A stretch of 64,000 nt of DNA from Volvox africanus (taxonomy: Eukaryota > Chlorophyta > Chlorophyceae > Chlamydomonadales > Volvocaceae). Each line of letters starts with the position of its first letter. The first letter of the stretch is position 1. The notes under the pieces are model-generated. The model was not told the origin of the DNA, searched no databases, and worked only from the letters and a program-made list of their open reading frames with translations. Of the stretch, positions 22,126 through 34,065 are shown one piece after another. A program made the translations under genes and the position numbers. The stretch covers positions 472,001 through 536,000 of the forward strand of contig BSDZ01000010.1 of NCBI GenBank assembly GCA_030268105.1, given 5' to 3'.

Positions 22126-23001
22126 CTGCATTTATAAAACAATAAAATATATAATTAGTTATTAGGGTGCAGCAGCAGCAGTGCGTCCAGCCATTTGCTT
22201 GAAAACCCCGTTGCGTGGGTGCCATCTCTTGCTGAACTAATTGTCATCTCTCTCTCTCTCTCTCTCCATCTACCTTCGATAGTGGATGTAATACATGTAT
22301 AGCTAGTGAATGATTGGTTGCAAGTATGTGCCCAAAGAGGGCTTGATAAAATTATACAATGCGCATGCATATGCAGCAGAGGGAGCATGTGCAGCATTTC
22401 TATGAACTGAAATTTGGTCATCTGCTGCTGTCTTAGGGTTTACACCCTGCCTTATTACGAGTTATTTTACAATAAGTGTACTCGTTGTATATTTACCAAA
22501 AAATCACTAATCAACGCTTGCATGGCGTTTTTGAGATTTGCTGTTTTTGGTCATTACTATGCATAGCATTATTATTAACATTCAGTTATTACTCATCATG
22601 CATATACTGCCTCTAATTATTAATCCATCCAGCTGTGACAGATTATGTCAATATTCATTGATATTCCTAAAGGCACTCTATCCTAAAAATACCAAATATC
22701 ATAAAGGCGCTTACCGTACAGCGGTACATAATACATACCGTACATCAGTACATCATACAGTACATGGCTACGGCTATGGCTGTAATACTCCGTACACGGA
22801 TATCCGTATATGTCCAGATCTTTATAGATAAGTGTCTATAGGAATCCTCTATTGCTGGGGCTTATCGGAGAGTACAACACTTCTACAATCTGCACCTTGT
22901 CGAACTGGAAGTGACTATTTATCCCCAAGGGAAGACCCCGGTGTTTATCAACACCTCCGTTTCGGGTTCTGGTCGTTTCTCTTCCAAGTCGCCAGGTAGG
23001 C
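22126..23001 (-). other. putative intron of gene A
   Basis: No coding content recognised. Contains a (TC)n run at 22247-22268 and AT-rich sequence. Confidence 0.45.
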
Positions 23002-23235
23002 TGTTAGTTCGGCCAGCTAGCAACCCATCAAGCAGCTAGACAGGGTTAGATTTAAATTGAAATAAGTTGTTATCATCACTTCGAAATTTTACATTCTTAA
23101 GTATTCTTATTCTTATTATGTTGATTTCTTAATTTTATGTCCAGATCGGTGTATGTAATAAGCCATGCATGCGTCACAGTACCTGTTGAAGTGCGTGATG
23201 CATGATTATGGTGAAATGCCCCTGGAGTTGTGTGT
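23002..23235 (+). repeat. intron segment shared with gene B
   Basis: Matches the palindrome arms at 62567-62795 (same strand) and 37313-37539 (inverted) over some 220 bp with scattered differences. In both lectin genes it lies on the same side of the exons and in the same orientation relative to the gene, so it is most simply homologous intron sequence of two paralogues rather than a transposon. Confidence 0.7.
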
Positions 23236-23281
23236 GGGATAGGGGGGTACAGCTTCACCCGTGGCCACTAACCTGGCAGTC

Positions 23282-23975
23282 CCTACCAGGTTCGTTGCCT
23301 GACTGTCTAATGATGCTCAATCGGAAGTAAGTTCTTTCTAGGACGATTGTCGACCATGGGCGACGTCGCCCACTAGACATTATCGCCGAAGAACTTGTCC
23401 ACGCCGTATTAGATACTGTAGCTTCCGAATTGTGATTGCTTTTATGCCTTTGTAGTTTACTGCAATTGTGGAGTGAGCCTTCGCTCTGAGTTGCAGGTGA
23501 AACTAGATGTCCGGCACTGCTTGCGGTAGCTCCTGGTTACAACTTGTGTTCTAATCAGCTGGAGGCTTTGATCGCGCGGACTACAGGGACCAACTGAGTA
23601 CGTATATGCCATATCTACTCGAAGCCTGCAAGAGTACTGTCGGTGCGCTGACCGAATTGCTTGTGCTCTTGTACTAGATTCATGTGAATCGCTTGCACAC
23701 TTGCTTTAGAATTATGTGCATCGTTTATTGTCACGCAATTTGAATGTATTGGTCAGTGTTCCATGATGGCGGAACGTGACAACCTGTCGTTTGTAGGCTT
23801 GGCATGTCAACCTGAGCCGGGTAACGTTCCTAGAACGTTTGATAGGGATCCTGAGACTATTGACACAATTACTGCTCGAGATCCTCTTGTGTTTCAGGCC
23901 CCTATCCATCTTACTACGCCACGCTCGGCAGTCATGACGGTTACAGATGGAACTGCTGATCAACAGGGTTTGCTA
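23282..23975 (+). mobile_element. diverged fragment of an element-1-like chromovirus
   Basis: Corresponds to the primer-site region, ORF0 and the start of gag. After CAGGTTCGTTGCCTGACTGT come an ORF0 exon 1 relic (PLDIIAEELVHAVLDTVASEL, 23374-23434), splice-like GTGATT and GTTGCAG...CTAG sites, and exon 2 pieces (CPALLAVAPGYNLCSNQLEALI; STVGALTELLVLLY). Gag begins at 23763 (MMAERDNLSFVGLACQPEP...) and is cut at about 23975, where gene A intron sequence resumes. Neither LTR is present. Nucleotide identity to element 1 is modest, but the protein patterns are kept. Confidence 0.85.
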
Positions 23976-24034
23976 ACTAACCAACAAAACGCACATACGC
24001 GGACAGCTACCTGGATAAGTCAGGAAATACTCAC

Positions 24035-24121
24035 ATGGAAACTTTGCCCGCAAATGGTGAAAGCCAAGAATACGACGGTCAATAGCGAAATCGCGCAGAA
24101 AGGATGCACGGTGGACGACTT
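24035..24121 (-). pseudogene. gene A first exon (signal peptide), start codon lost
   Basis: 87 nt homologous to the gene B first exon at 29436-29522. The position of the ATG reads AAG, and the rest is a signal-peptide-like stretch (STVHPF, then TVVFLAFTICGQSFH) followed by the donor GTGAGT. The homology covers about 180 bp, including upstream and intron sequence (23986-24165). The lost ATG plus a retroelement fragment in the intron suggest gene A is dead, unless another start is used. Confidence 0.65.
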
Positions 24122-24239
24122 CTATCGTTTTGGACCAGCAGCAACCGGCGGGGGTATCAATCAAGTGCGTGCCGACAGAATGCAAGAGGTATATATAGTA
24201 GTTCTCACCTATTATCGTACGGGTGAAGCCTGATGGACG

Positions 24240-25247
24240 ATTTACCAAATAACGACAATAATGTAGCACGTACGCCCTAAAAACGGTGTTGAGAACTCTG
24301 GAGAACTGAACATGTATGTTGTATCTTTATCTGGCTATTATTATATCCGCCTTAGCAAATAAAGGCCCAATGTCGTCCATCTATACAGAGTCCAGCGTAG
24401 AGAAACTCCCGCGCACGAGCGAACTTCGCATTTAAAACAAATTCATTTGCACGTGTAAAGACATGCACGTGTAAAAACAAGCTTTCGAAAGCTTGTGTGG
24501 ACAATGTTAACAGTGTTAAAAAGGTTTCTAGGAAGCGCGAATACCAGCATGCATGGTTTGCGCGCGAGCTACAAGCAACGCATACGCTTGCCGCGCTTGC
24601 TTTTCGAAGGTACGCACATACATCCTCGCGTGCATACATCGATATATCTTCGCACATGGATAGGCCTTGCGGCGTTCGCTGTCAACTTTTCGCAATGCGA
24701 ACTTTCTTCGATAGGTGTTAATAATGTTGCTCGATCATGTACGTTTCGAATCCGTTATTACCAAAGCAAGCAACGAAGTTTGTTACATGCATGTGCACCT
24801 ATAGCTAGCTAGTAGTACCAAATAAGGCAGGGAACTCCGTCGTCTCGTTTTTGTACGTATACCGGGGAATAAAGTAACGAATATAGGCGCGCCCTACAGA
24901 GTAGCTGATCAGAGAGTCAGCGACCTTTGCATGCATGCTCCTGCCTGCCGTTGGCATTAATGCTAAGCGTCCAAGCAAGGTTTTTACCACAAGCGCACCT
25001 CAGACCATTGTATAATTGTAACTTTGATGATTGGACCTCAATTATTCGACCTATCAAGCACTGCTGCCTTCAGGATCGTGCTGATCAGTATTTGTCGCTC
25101 GCTTGGGCGGGCCGTCCATCTCGGTGATAATATGGCGTAGCTACCTCAGGAGTCAGGCAGGACATGAGAAGTATACTGCCAAGAGTGAGACAGCAGGGTA
25201 CGGCTCTCTGCTCTGTTGCTGGACGAGCGAGCCAGCCAGTGAGTCAG
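24240..25247. other. no gene recognised; one perfect palindrome
   Basis: Nothing recognisable except the 20-bp perfect palindrome ACAAGCTTTCGAAAGCTTGT at 24477-24496. Confidence 0.5.
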
Positions 25248-25430
25248 GGCCGAAGGCCCAAACGAATGGCGGGCGAGCTCGTCCAGATGCAGAGAGCCGT
25301 CGGACGATTTGCAGGATATGTCGAGTAGACGACTGAAAACATATACATACGGTTCAGTCGTCTACTCAAGATACACTGCAAATCGTCCGATACATATACA
25401 TATATATTCGTTCCGGCCTTCGGCCTCGAC
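25248..25430. repeat. long imperfect hairpin
   Basis: Inner arms TCGGACGATTTGCAG...GTAGACGACTGAA (about 25300-25337) and 25353-25390 pair with a few mismatches around a 15-nt loop. Outer arms GGCCGAAGGCC..AACGAAT (about 25249-25268) and ATTCGTTCCGGCCTTCGGCC (about 25408-25427) pair further out. The total span is about 180 nt. It could be a small-RNA precursor or a short foldback insertion. Confidence 0.75.
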
Positions 25431-25692
25431 TGTATATTTATATCTGCTGCCGCCGCTACAAAAGCAACTTGCATATACACACATGAGTATCATGGCGGGG
25501 TTGTTTTTGATTGTCCTTAAGTATCAAGGAATATAGAGCCGGGAGTTCACCACATATTTTACAGTGTAATAACCTAGACAGAGAGGGCGCAGCCACTAGG
25601 GATTAGAAATCCCTTAGCTCCGGAACCAAGTCCGGTATAAGCAGTCGTTCTGGTCGAACATCAACACTCGCCCGCGAACAGAACACTGCCTT

Positions 25693-28600
25693 CTACGAGA
25701 TACCTTCAGGGAACTCCCATGCTGACCTAAACTTCACAAATTGTGCCTCCGGCAGAGGTTTGGTCAGCATATCCGCTACCATGCTCTCTGTCGGGCAATA
25801 TTCAAAGTTCACGTAACCAAAACGCTCCTTCTCCCGCACAAAATGGTGCTGCACATCTATGTGCTTGGAACGATCTGATGTAGTCGGATTTCTGATAAGG
25901 TTAATTGCGCCCAGGTTATCGTCCCAGATGCGCACTGCCTCGACAGGGCAACCCAAATCAAACATCAACTTGCGCAAGAACATCGCCTCGCGTGTTGCGG
26001 AAGATACTGACATATATTCCGCCTCGACTGACGACGCAGCCGTTGTGGGCTGCAGACGGCTCTTCAAGCTTACAGCCCCACCGTGCAAAATGAACACATA
26101 GCCGGTGGTCGATCGGCGGTTATCCCGATCACTCGCCCAGTCGGCGTCAGCATAGCCAAATAGTGGCTCACCACGGCTGTATTTAATGCCGTACACAGCC
26201 GTACCTTTCACGTACCGCAAAACTCCTCTCGCAGCTTCCCAGTGTGCCGGTGTTGGCTTTGACATGTACCGCGCGAGTCTGCGAACCGCTTGCGCGATGT
26301 CAGGCCGGGTGCAAACAGCCAGATACATCAAACCGCCTACCAGCGAACGATACTGGGTGGCTTCCTGAAACGGCTCCTGCTCCTCGTCGCCGATACCCCT
26401 GGTGTTCAAAAGCCCTCGAATTGGCTGCATGGGGATCGAATCAGGCTTAGCATTTGCATGTCCAAACTTCTGCACCAAGTCCAGTGCATATCTGTTCTGT
26501 AAGATCTTCATCGACCTAGTGCCACGGTCGCGCACAACCTCAATACCAAGGAAAAGTGAAACCTCGCCCAGATCCCTCACTTCGAACTCCTTCATCAGCT
26601 GTTGCTTTACTTCAGTTAGCAGCTTGGCACAATGGCTAGAAATCAGCAAATCATCAACGTGAACTAGCAAACGGACGACACGTGACCCGTCCCGCTTGCT
26701 AAACAGGCTTGGATCAGACGTAGACACCTCAAACTTGTTGGCCTCCAGCGTGGCAACTAATTTCTTGTGCCACGCACGGCTTGCTTGCTTGAGACCATAC
26801 AACGCCTTCAGTAAACGGCATTTCTGCCCCGGCTCACCAGTCTCAAAACCCGGTGGTTGCTCAACGTAGATCACCTCCTCCAAGTCACCGTGCAAAACCG
26901 CAGTGCGCATATCTAGGTGATGCACATCCATGCATTCAGCCGCTGCTGTGGCAAAGAAAGCTCGGACGGTGGTCTGTGTGGAGGTAGGGGAAAAAACCTC
27001 GCTGTAATCTACATTTTCTACTTGCTTAAAACCTTTCGCGACATAACGTGCTTTGCGGCGCTCTAGCTTGCCATCAGCGTCGAACTTGGACTTGTCGAAC
27101 TTGGACCCATTTGCCTGGGATCACATTGGCCCCTGCTGGCGGATGTTCCAGTCGCCAGGCACCGTGCGCATGAAGAGACGCGATTTCGTCCTCCATCGCC
27201 TGCTTCCATTCCTCGGCTTCTGGGGAATCCATGGCTTCCACATAGGTGGACGGCTCCTTGTCTCCGGGAGCTGTGTTAAGGGTGGTAATTCCGGCAAATC
27301 GGGCAGGCTTTCGGTGCTCTCTCCGGGGTTAACGAGGGTCTGCGGCTGTACTAGCAATCTCCCCCGCAGACGCAGAGCGTTGTGTGCCCTCGTTGCTGTT
27401 GTCGCCGCTTATCTCCCCTGTATTATCGCCGCCTGTACTTGCGCCGCCCGTGTTTGCGCCACCCTCATCGATGCCATTTTCGTCAGACTCCCCCACAAAT
27501 TCAGCGGGATTGTCAACACTCGCAGCATCAGCGTCTTCAGCAATCGCCGGCGCAGCTGGTTCTGCACTTGGGGATGACTCGTCAAAACGAACATCGCACG
27601 TGTCACCACGACGTTCTTTTCCGGTAAGAACACACGGTAACCTTTACTACCGCGATCGTATCCCACGAAGATGCCCTTTTGACTAACCGCGTCTAACTTT
27701 CCTCGATGTTGCCTCTCTGTGAAAACCCACGCCGTGCAGCCAAACACAGGCAAAACCGAGACATCAGGTTTGTAACCGTGAAAGAGCTCGTGGGGGGGCT
27801 TTCAAGCCACTTGACGGGGGACAGTTACGAATCGCACAGGCCGTTGAAATCGCTTCGGCCCAAAACTCCTGTCCCAAGTTCGCATCTTGTAGCATGGCTC
27901 GCACCTTCTCCAGCAGCGTGCGGTTAAGACGTTCCGCACGGCCATTGTGCTCAGGAGTGTAGGGTACAGACGTGTCGTGCATGATCCCTTTCTCCCAAAA
28001 GAACTTGCGCAAACGCACATTGATGTACTCGCGCCCTCTGTCCGACTGTACTTCCGGGACACTCCTTCCGGTCTGCTTCTCCATTTGATTGAGCACTTCA
28101 ATGATCGCTTCCGGTACCATATCTTTTGTGCGCACCAACCGTACCACTGAAAAAGCGGAGTACTCATCCTGAAACGTCACAACGTACCGTGCACCGCCCT
28201 TAGAAACAACAGGCATCTCACAAACATCCGTGTGCACACGCTGCAACAATAGGTTCGTCACGTTGCCTGACGGGGGGTGAGGTGCGCGCGTGTGCTTCGC
28301 TTTTACGCAGGGCTCGCATTTGTGATTTGCTTCTGCAGACTTTCTGACCCGGTCCGCAGACACGTTAAAACCCTCAACCATCCCCTCGCGCGCAAGCTTT
28401 CCAAGGCCCTCATAGCCCAGGTGTCCGAAACGTCGGTGTCAGAGCTCCACTGAGTCCTCTACAAGGGCAAGAGTTTCCACTCGTTTCTGGTGGGCGCGTG
28501 TCATCACGCAGAGGTGATTAGGCCATCTGGGAGGAGCTGGCCGTACATAAGGTTCTTATAGGTGGTATGTTTGCCATACTTAACCGTCACCTTCACTATC

Positions 28601-29015
28601 GCCAGCCTGTGCCCTAGATCCGGTACATACCACACCTCTGTTATCAACAAACTTAAAACCTCTTCGCCTACGAACGCGACCAGCTCCACGGTGCCGTAGC
28701 CCACCGCTTGTTGCTTTACGTTGTAGGTGCCTTCCAAAGTCGGCCCATTCTCCACTGGGACGAAGTCGGTTAGGTCCTCCATGCGGTCAGTAACATGTAG
28801 TGCTGCTCCTGTGTCCAGTTTCCAATCCGCGTATTCTTGGATCACGTCACGTGCCTGTTCCAGCTCGACGGCAGTACTGATCATCACGAAGTTGTTTCGC
28901 CGGCCACCGCGGTTGTTCTGTTGCTGCTGCTGGTTCCGCAGCTGGGGACATTCATATCGCAGGCGTCCCATTTGCTTGCACTTGTAGCATCGGGGCTGCC
29001 ACTCGCTGCCTGTTT
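25693..29015 (-). pseudogene. Ty1/copia element 1, gag end to RNase H, broken
   Basis: In minus order: a nucleocapsid knuckle CYKCKQMGRLRYEC (28980-29010, its His replaced by Arg), protease WKLDTGAALHVTD (about 28800), integrase with HTDVCEMP, QSDRGREY and NGRAERLNRT (28250-27900), a C-terminal integrase part (PVFGCTAWVF, 27750), RT (QPPGFETGEPG; HVDDLLIS near 26660) and RNase H (YADADWASDRDNRRSTTGY; KHIDVQHHFVRE; stop at 25693). The RT-RNase H frame of 412 codons is open. Frameshifts occur near 27800 (homopolymer) and between 27400 and 26930, and gag is cut at about 29015. No LTR pair was identified. The element lies between the head-to-head lectin first exons. Confidence 0.9.
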
Positions 29016-29394
29016 CTACAGCAATCTCCCTGCTGGTGAGTATCTTGTTAATACACGCACGTACGTGCCCGGGTACACGTAGATAAACGCAACGCTCGCT
29101 CGCATGATGACCATTTTTGAATCAGGGAGCAGATTAAACACACACAAGTGCACATCCGTTTGGCAACGTGTCGAAGGCGCGAGCGAAGACAGGACGAGCA
29201 TGCAAGCTCGTCCAGCAGCATAATGAAACGCAGTAGTCCTGGTACTCCTGTTACATTGCTAACTTGCCTTCCTTAAAACAAATCCTTGAAACACATGTTT
29301 GGCATGATGAATAGACAAATTTATCTTTCTTAATAATTTAATTGTTTTCTCATCAAAGTTTGCCGCTGAAATAGGCATGTACCCTATATCCTGC
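29016..29394. other. no gene recognised
   Basis: Region between the truncated copia element and the gene B first exon. It should contain the gene B promoter, but no convincing TATA element was chosen. Confidence 0.4.
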
Positions 29395-29435
29395 GGTTGA
29401 TACCCCCGCCGGTTGCTGCTGATCAAAAACGACAG

Positions 29436-29522
29436 ATGTCGTCCACCGTGCATCCTCTCTGCGCTGCTGCGCTATCGATCGTCGTATTCTTGGCTTTCAC
29501 CACTGGCGGGCAAAGTTTCCAT
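29436..29522 (+). CDS. secreted lectin-like gene B, first exon (signal peptide)
   Basis: ATG followed by 28 codons giving a classic secretory signal: MSSTVHPLCAAALS, then the hydrophobic core IVVFLAFTT and GGQSFH, ending at a consensus donor CAT|GTGAGT (phase 0). About 180 bp around it match gene A at 23986-24165 in inverted orientation. Downstream on the same strand lie a lectin exon (36322-36518) and intron sequence shared with gene A, so this is probably exon 1 of that gene. The phase of exon 36322 (1) does not fit this donor (0), so an intervening exon is missing or was displaced by the copia insertions between. Confidence 0.65.
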
Positions 29523-29648
29523 GTGAGTATTTCCTGACTTATCCAGGTAGCTGTCCACGTATGTGCATTTTGTTGTTTGATTATTGTCTTTATCTGATTT
29601 CGTTTCGCTCGCGTCATCATATTTATTGTTGTAATGTCGACTACCAGA

Positions 29649-29880
29649 CATTAGGAAGCCTGACGCTATAACGAGAAAGTATTCAATACATTATATCTGA
29701 TAGTCAAAAGAAGGCTAACTTGTTCGTTCTGGAGATGGCACAAAGACTCGCGCGCGTGTAGCATTACAGATTGGACGAGCGTGGGTCGATTGCGTCCTGC
29801 CGAGTACAGCTACAACAACACGATTGTTGCTAGAACGCATCGCTATAGATCCCAACTGATATAACACTTGATAACACAAA
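29649..29880 (-). mobile_element. solo copia LTR
   Basis: About 230 bp matching the two LTRs of copia element 2 (30943-31140, 34953-35163): ACATTAGGAAGCCTGACG at one end and CAACTGATATAACA at the other, with shared AAAGTATTC, GGACGAGCGTGGGTCGAT and ACAACAACACGATTGTTGCT. No coding region adjoins it. It lies in gene B intron 1. Confidence 0.8.
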
Positions 29881-30780
29881 CGCAAGCTGCGCCCTCAGGA
29901 GGACGACGGCGGTGCTGAAGCTGTTGCTTCTGCTGTCATCCAAGCGATGGGATCTACCGCCGTGTCCCATCCCGCCAAGAATAAGGGCCGCAGCCTTTCA
30001 GCATGTACGTAATGATGCCGTGTATATTTCTGTCGCGTTTACAAGATGGGCTATATACATCATCTGTGTATGTATTCGTTGAGCATTACCATCATCTGCA
30101 TTGTCAACAGCCGCGCGCGCCACACATACGTACACCTACCTGCTACCTGCTACGTCGTCCTCGCATTGAATCAGCTAGCAAACTCATCACATTAACAAAC
30201 CGAATGAATTATCTGCCTTGCTTGATTATTTCTTCCTTCATGCCTGATGATGCCCCTCATGCCTGATGCCAAATGAATACACTGCTGCTGCTGCTGGATC
30301 GATTTTCACCTACCTATCTACCACCATTAGCGCTCGCTACCGTCCCTGGTAAGTGCCTGGACATGCAGGTCATGCAGATACATTGATCTGGAACGTTATG
30401 TAAATCTCAATGTTTTGGGGATGCATGGATGGCCGCTGGCTGGGGTGTGCCGGATGCCCTTCAAACTACATACTAGCTGGGCGAAGTAGGCCCAACAGGG
30501 CATTCAATCAGACCTAATAGGACTTAAATTAGATTTAACCAGAGTAAATTAGCCCATAACTAGACCTGCCAATAATGGTTGGCAGGGATGTGCGGGATGC
30601 ATACATGCAATCAGCTCGTGCGTTAATTCATTGATATAGCCATGCTAGCCGCATTATATCATACCAACAAAGATGACGTATTGATCCCGCTGTATTTATG
30701 CATGCTGAGGCGGTAATAACCGTCACCTCAGCTTCTGTCGGGATCATTGTCTATACTCCCATCTTTCATATTGTCCATGA

Positions 30781-30841
<61 letters not shown>

Positions 30842-30942
30842 CTACGTTGTACGTGGTCTGGCCGTCTATCTGTTTATTTCTCCATCTATCTGCTGCTTGC
30901 GGAGGCCTGTTGAGATGTTGAGATGAGATGAGATGAGACTAA
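29881..30942. other. gene-free stretch with (AT)n(GT)n
   Basis: Putative gene B intron. A (AT)n run followed by (GT)n lies at about 30783-30838. No coding content recognised. Confidence 0.5.
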
Positions 30943-31140
30943 CGGACATTAGGAGGACTGACGTTGTTACGAGAAAGTATTCGTTACATAGTGTCCGATA
31001 ATCAAAAGAAAACTAAATTCTTTGCTCCGGAGTTGGCACAGATACTCGCTTATGCGGGTCGATAGCATACTGCTGAGTACGGAGAATTGCTAGAATGGAT
31101 CGCTATAGATCCCAACTGATACACCATTTCATAACACGCC
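30943..31140 (-). repeat. 3' LTR of copia element 2
   Basis: ACATTAGGAGGACTGACG to CAACTGAT-ACACC. It lacks the GGACGAGCGTGG block present in the 5' LTR, so a small internal deletion is inferred. Confidence 0.8.
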
Positions 31141-31230
31141 CCCTCGAGACGCTCCTAGCAACAAGTGATAGAAAATAACTCCAAGCAGAAACGCATCCAA
31201 ACGAGTTCACCTCAAGCAAAACCCGAATGC

Positions 31231-32676
31231 TTAGATTGCCAACCCCATTTCCATAATGCACTTCCTGAACTTGATCTCTCCAAGTGCCTTAGTCAGTACA
31301 TCTGCCACCTTATCATCTGTCGAATAGCAGGACAGGGCAACTTCCTTCCTAGAGACTCGCCCCCATACTAGGTGATGCTGCACATCGATGTGCTTGGAAC
31401 GGACCAATGTTATCAGGTTGTTCCCCATGCTCATCGCCCCCTGGGAATCCATCCAAATCTCTATAGCATTTGACCCTAAACCCAAGTCTCCCGTTAGCTT
31501 GCAAAGCCAAAGCGCCTCCCGTACTACAGCTGCCGTGGCCTGGTACTCCACCTCCACTGACAAAACTGTCACTGTGCGCTGCAATTGGCTGTTCCAGCTG
31601 AAAGCTGCTCCGCCTAGCAGAAAGACGTAGCCGGTTGTAGATCCCCGAGTGGCTGGATCTCCTGCCCAGTCGGAATCACTGTACCTCACCATGGCTACAT
31701 CTCCATCTCCACCAAAGCATAGTCCGAGCTCCTTGGTACCCGCCAAACATCGACACACCCCCAAAGCCAGGCCCTCTGTGAGCCTTAGATGACTTGCCCA
31801 TAAAGCGCGCCAGGATGCTTATTGCCTGCGTGATATCGGGCCTTGTGCTCGTCGCCAGGTAATTTACTTCACCGACAAGCGCCCGGTACTTGGTGCTGTC
31901 TGCAAGCTCTCTGTTGCCATCTTCTGATGGTAGTACTCTAGAACCAGGAGGTAGTGGAGTCATTTGCGGCTTTGCGTTTGTGAGTTGATGCCGCTGCAGC
32001 AGCTCCTCCATGTAGCGCCGCTGCGACAGCTTTACCTCCCCGTTCGCTCCCCGGTTGATCTCCATACCCAGGAAGACTTTTGCCTCTCCAAGATCTCGAA
32101 TCTTGAAGGCCTGCCCGATTGCTGCCTTTACCCTCTTGATGAGTTCATCGTTTTCTGAGGTGATGATGATGCCGTCCACGTGCACCAGCAGGTTGACGAT
32201 CTCCTTCTCATCCCTCTTGATGAACAGTGCTGGGGCCACTACTGATGGTTTGGACCCCAGCTTGTCCAGCTCCGCTACTAGTTCCACATACCAGCAGCGG
32301 GGGGCCTGTTTCAGCCCATAGATTGATGGTGGCCTGTTCAGAGTCCGCTGACTGACAGGAAACCTGTAAAAACGTCTAGCTGGTGGATCAGCATCCCTTT
32401 TGCCGCAGCCACCGCGAGGAGCATATGAAGCAAAGCAAAGCGCGAGGTTGGAGTGAATAGCTCCCCATAGTCAATCCCTGCCCGCTGCTTGTAACCCTTC
32501 GCCACCAAACGTGCCTTAAAGTGCACGATCCCGCCATCCTCTGCATGTTTGAGCTTATACACCCACCAGTAAGGCAATATCCGGGCACCAGCCGGTGGTT
32601 TTGCCAGCTCCCAGGTTCCATTCATGAGCTGTGCCGTGATCTCCCCATCATGGCACGTCATCCCACTCTTTAGCAT
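31231..32676 (-). pseudogene. copia element 2 RT-RNase H, broken
   Basis: RT N-terminal part 32676-32338 (WWVYKLKHAEDGG, KARLVAKGYKQRAGIDYGELF), palm and thumb 32287-31676 with the active site as HVDG (the second catalytic Asp changed to Gly), then RNase H 31764-31231 (SDSDWAGDPATRGSTTGYVF, KHIDVQHHLV, DVLTKALG). Frame changes near 32300 and 31700. The active-site change makes this RT inactive even without the shifts. Confidence 0.88.
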
Positions 32677-32896
32677 TGGGGCGGTTAGTCGCCTCCTGAT
32701 ATGTAGCTAGCTCCAGGATTTCTTCCATGATCACTGCATAACGTGACCCTGCCGTTGGGCTCATGCCTCCATTCAATCAGTCGCTTTCACTCATTTAGCG
32801 GATAGCAACGATCCTGCATGTTCACATCTGCACCGCCATTCTTGGTCAGATGCTGCACCAGCCCTCCACCTCTCGTAGAGTCTCCTCCATTGCATC

Positions 32897-34065
32897 TGTT
32901 GTATCCTTCCTTCTTCGATCATGCACTGAATCTGCACATCTGAGTGTTAGCTACAAGTGGATCGTGCTTACGAACAGTAAGACACTCCAGTGCGAGCAAC
33001 GTGACAGCGGAAGACTTGAAGACAAGGAAAGATTCAACTTACAAGCGTTCATCATACGGCTGGAAATGGAATGCTGGATTAGCTCAGGCCGATAAGAAAT
33101 GAGTATATCGTATGTATGGGAATTAGACTGAGTTAAGTACACGAGTACTCAATCCATAGTAGCATCGAGCCGACTTCGGTCTCTAGGCGGCCGTCCTTGC
33201 ATCTATCACACTCGTGATACTGATGTGCATTACAAATCACACTGGATCCCGATCTTAAGTGTGATTATTATCATAGCACTATCCTGAACATCGCGTAATT
33301 CGTGATATTAATGGATGCAACGTATGCAGGGTGCAAAGGTCCACATATCAATATTCGGTTGCCGACCAACCATCACGATCGTCGTATTTCCGCATACGCA
33401 TGTGGTTTATGATACGAATGATGCAATAATATTTGAAATATTATAACTTGATATATTATGCCATAATGGATTCGCATTGATATCAATCCCGAGTCAAACA
33501 TGTTTGACCAACAGCGCGATGTCGTGAATGATGATGCGGTATGCTGAAGATGATATGCTGAAATAGCTCAGGCCGATAAGAAATGATTGTAACGTATGTA
33601 TGGCAATTGGATTGAGTTAAGTACGAGAGTACTTTATCCAAAGTAGCGTCGAGCCGACTTTGGTCTCTAGGCGGCTGTCCTCGCACCTATCACGTTCGGG
33701 ATGCTGATGTGCATTACAAATCACACTGGATCCCGATCCCAAGTGTGAGTACTATCAGAGCAGTCTCCTGAATACCGCGTAATTCGTGATATTAATGGAT
33801 GCAACGTATGCAGGGTGCAAAGGTCCACATATCAATATTCGGTTGCCACATACGTCACTGGTTTATGATACAAATGATGTAATAATATTTGAAATATTAT
33901 TACTTGATATATTATCCTATAATGGTGCCATGCATCGGTGCCGACCTCGAGTCAAACATGTTGACTGACAGTGCGATGTCACTAATGGTGATGCGAAATG
34001 CTAATTTAGCTAGATATACATGAATATATCACGCTAGTATGCTCATATCATGTTTATCCATGCTT
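32897..34065 (-). repeat. two tandem diverged gypsy LTR copies
   Basis: The first copy starts TGTTGTATCCTTCC at 32897 and carries landmarks of the element 1 LTR (GACAGCGGAAGACTTGAAG, TTAGCTCAGGCCGATAAG, GGCGGCCGTCCTTGCATCT, AATATTTGAAATATT) to about 33545. From about 33550 a second partial copy repeats the block from CTGAAATAGCTCAGG to about 34065. The copies differ from each other by many substitutions. They represent a third LTR variant, distinct from element 1 and from the 18647 solo LTR. Confidence 0.75.

Noticed and set aside
29423..29620. Minus-strand 65-codon frame shared with 23986-24160 (TWISQEILTWKLC)
   Set aside because: It is the antisense of the signal-peptide exon and its donor; the plus-strand reading at 29436 explains the conservation better.
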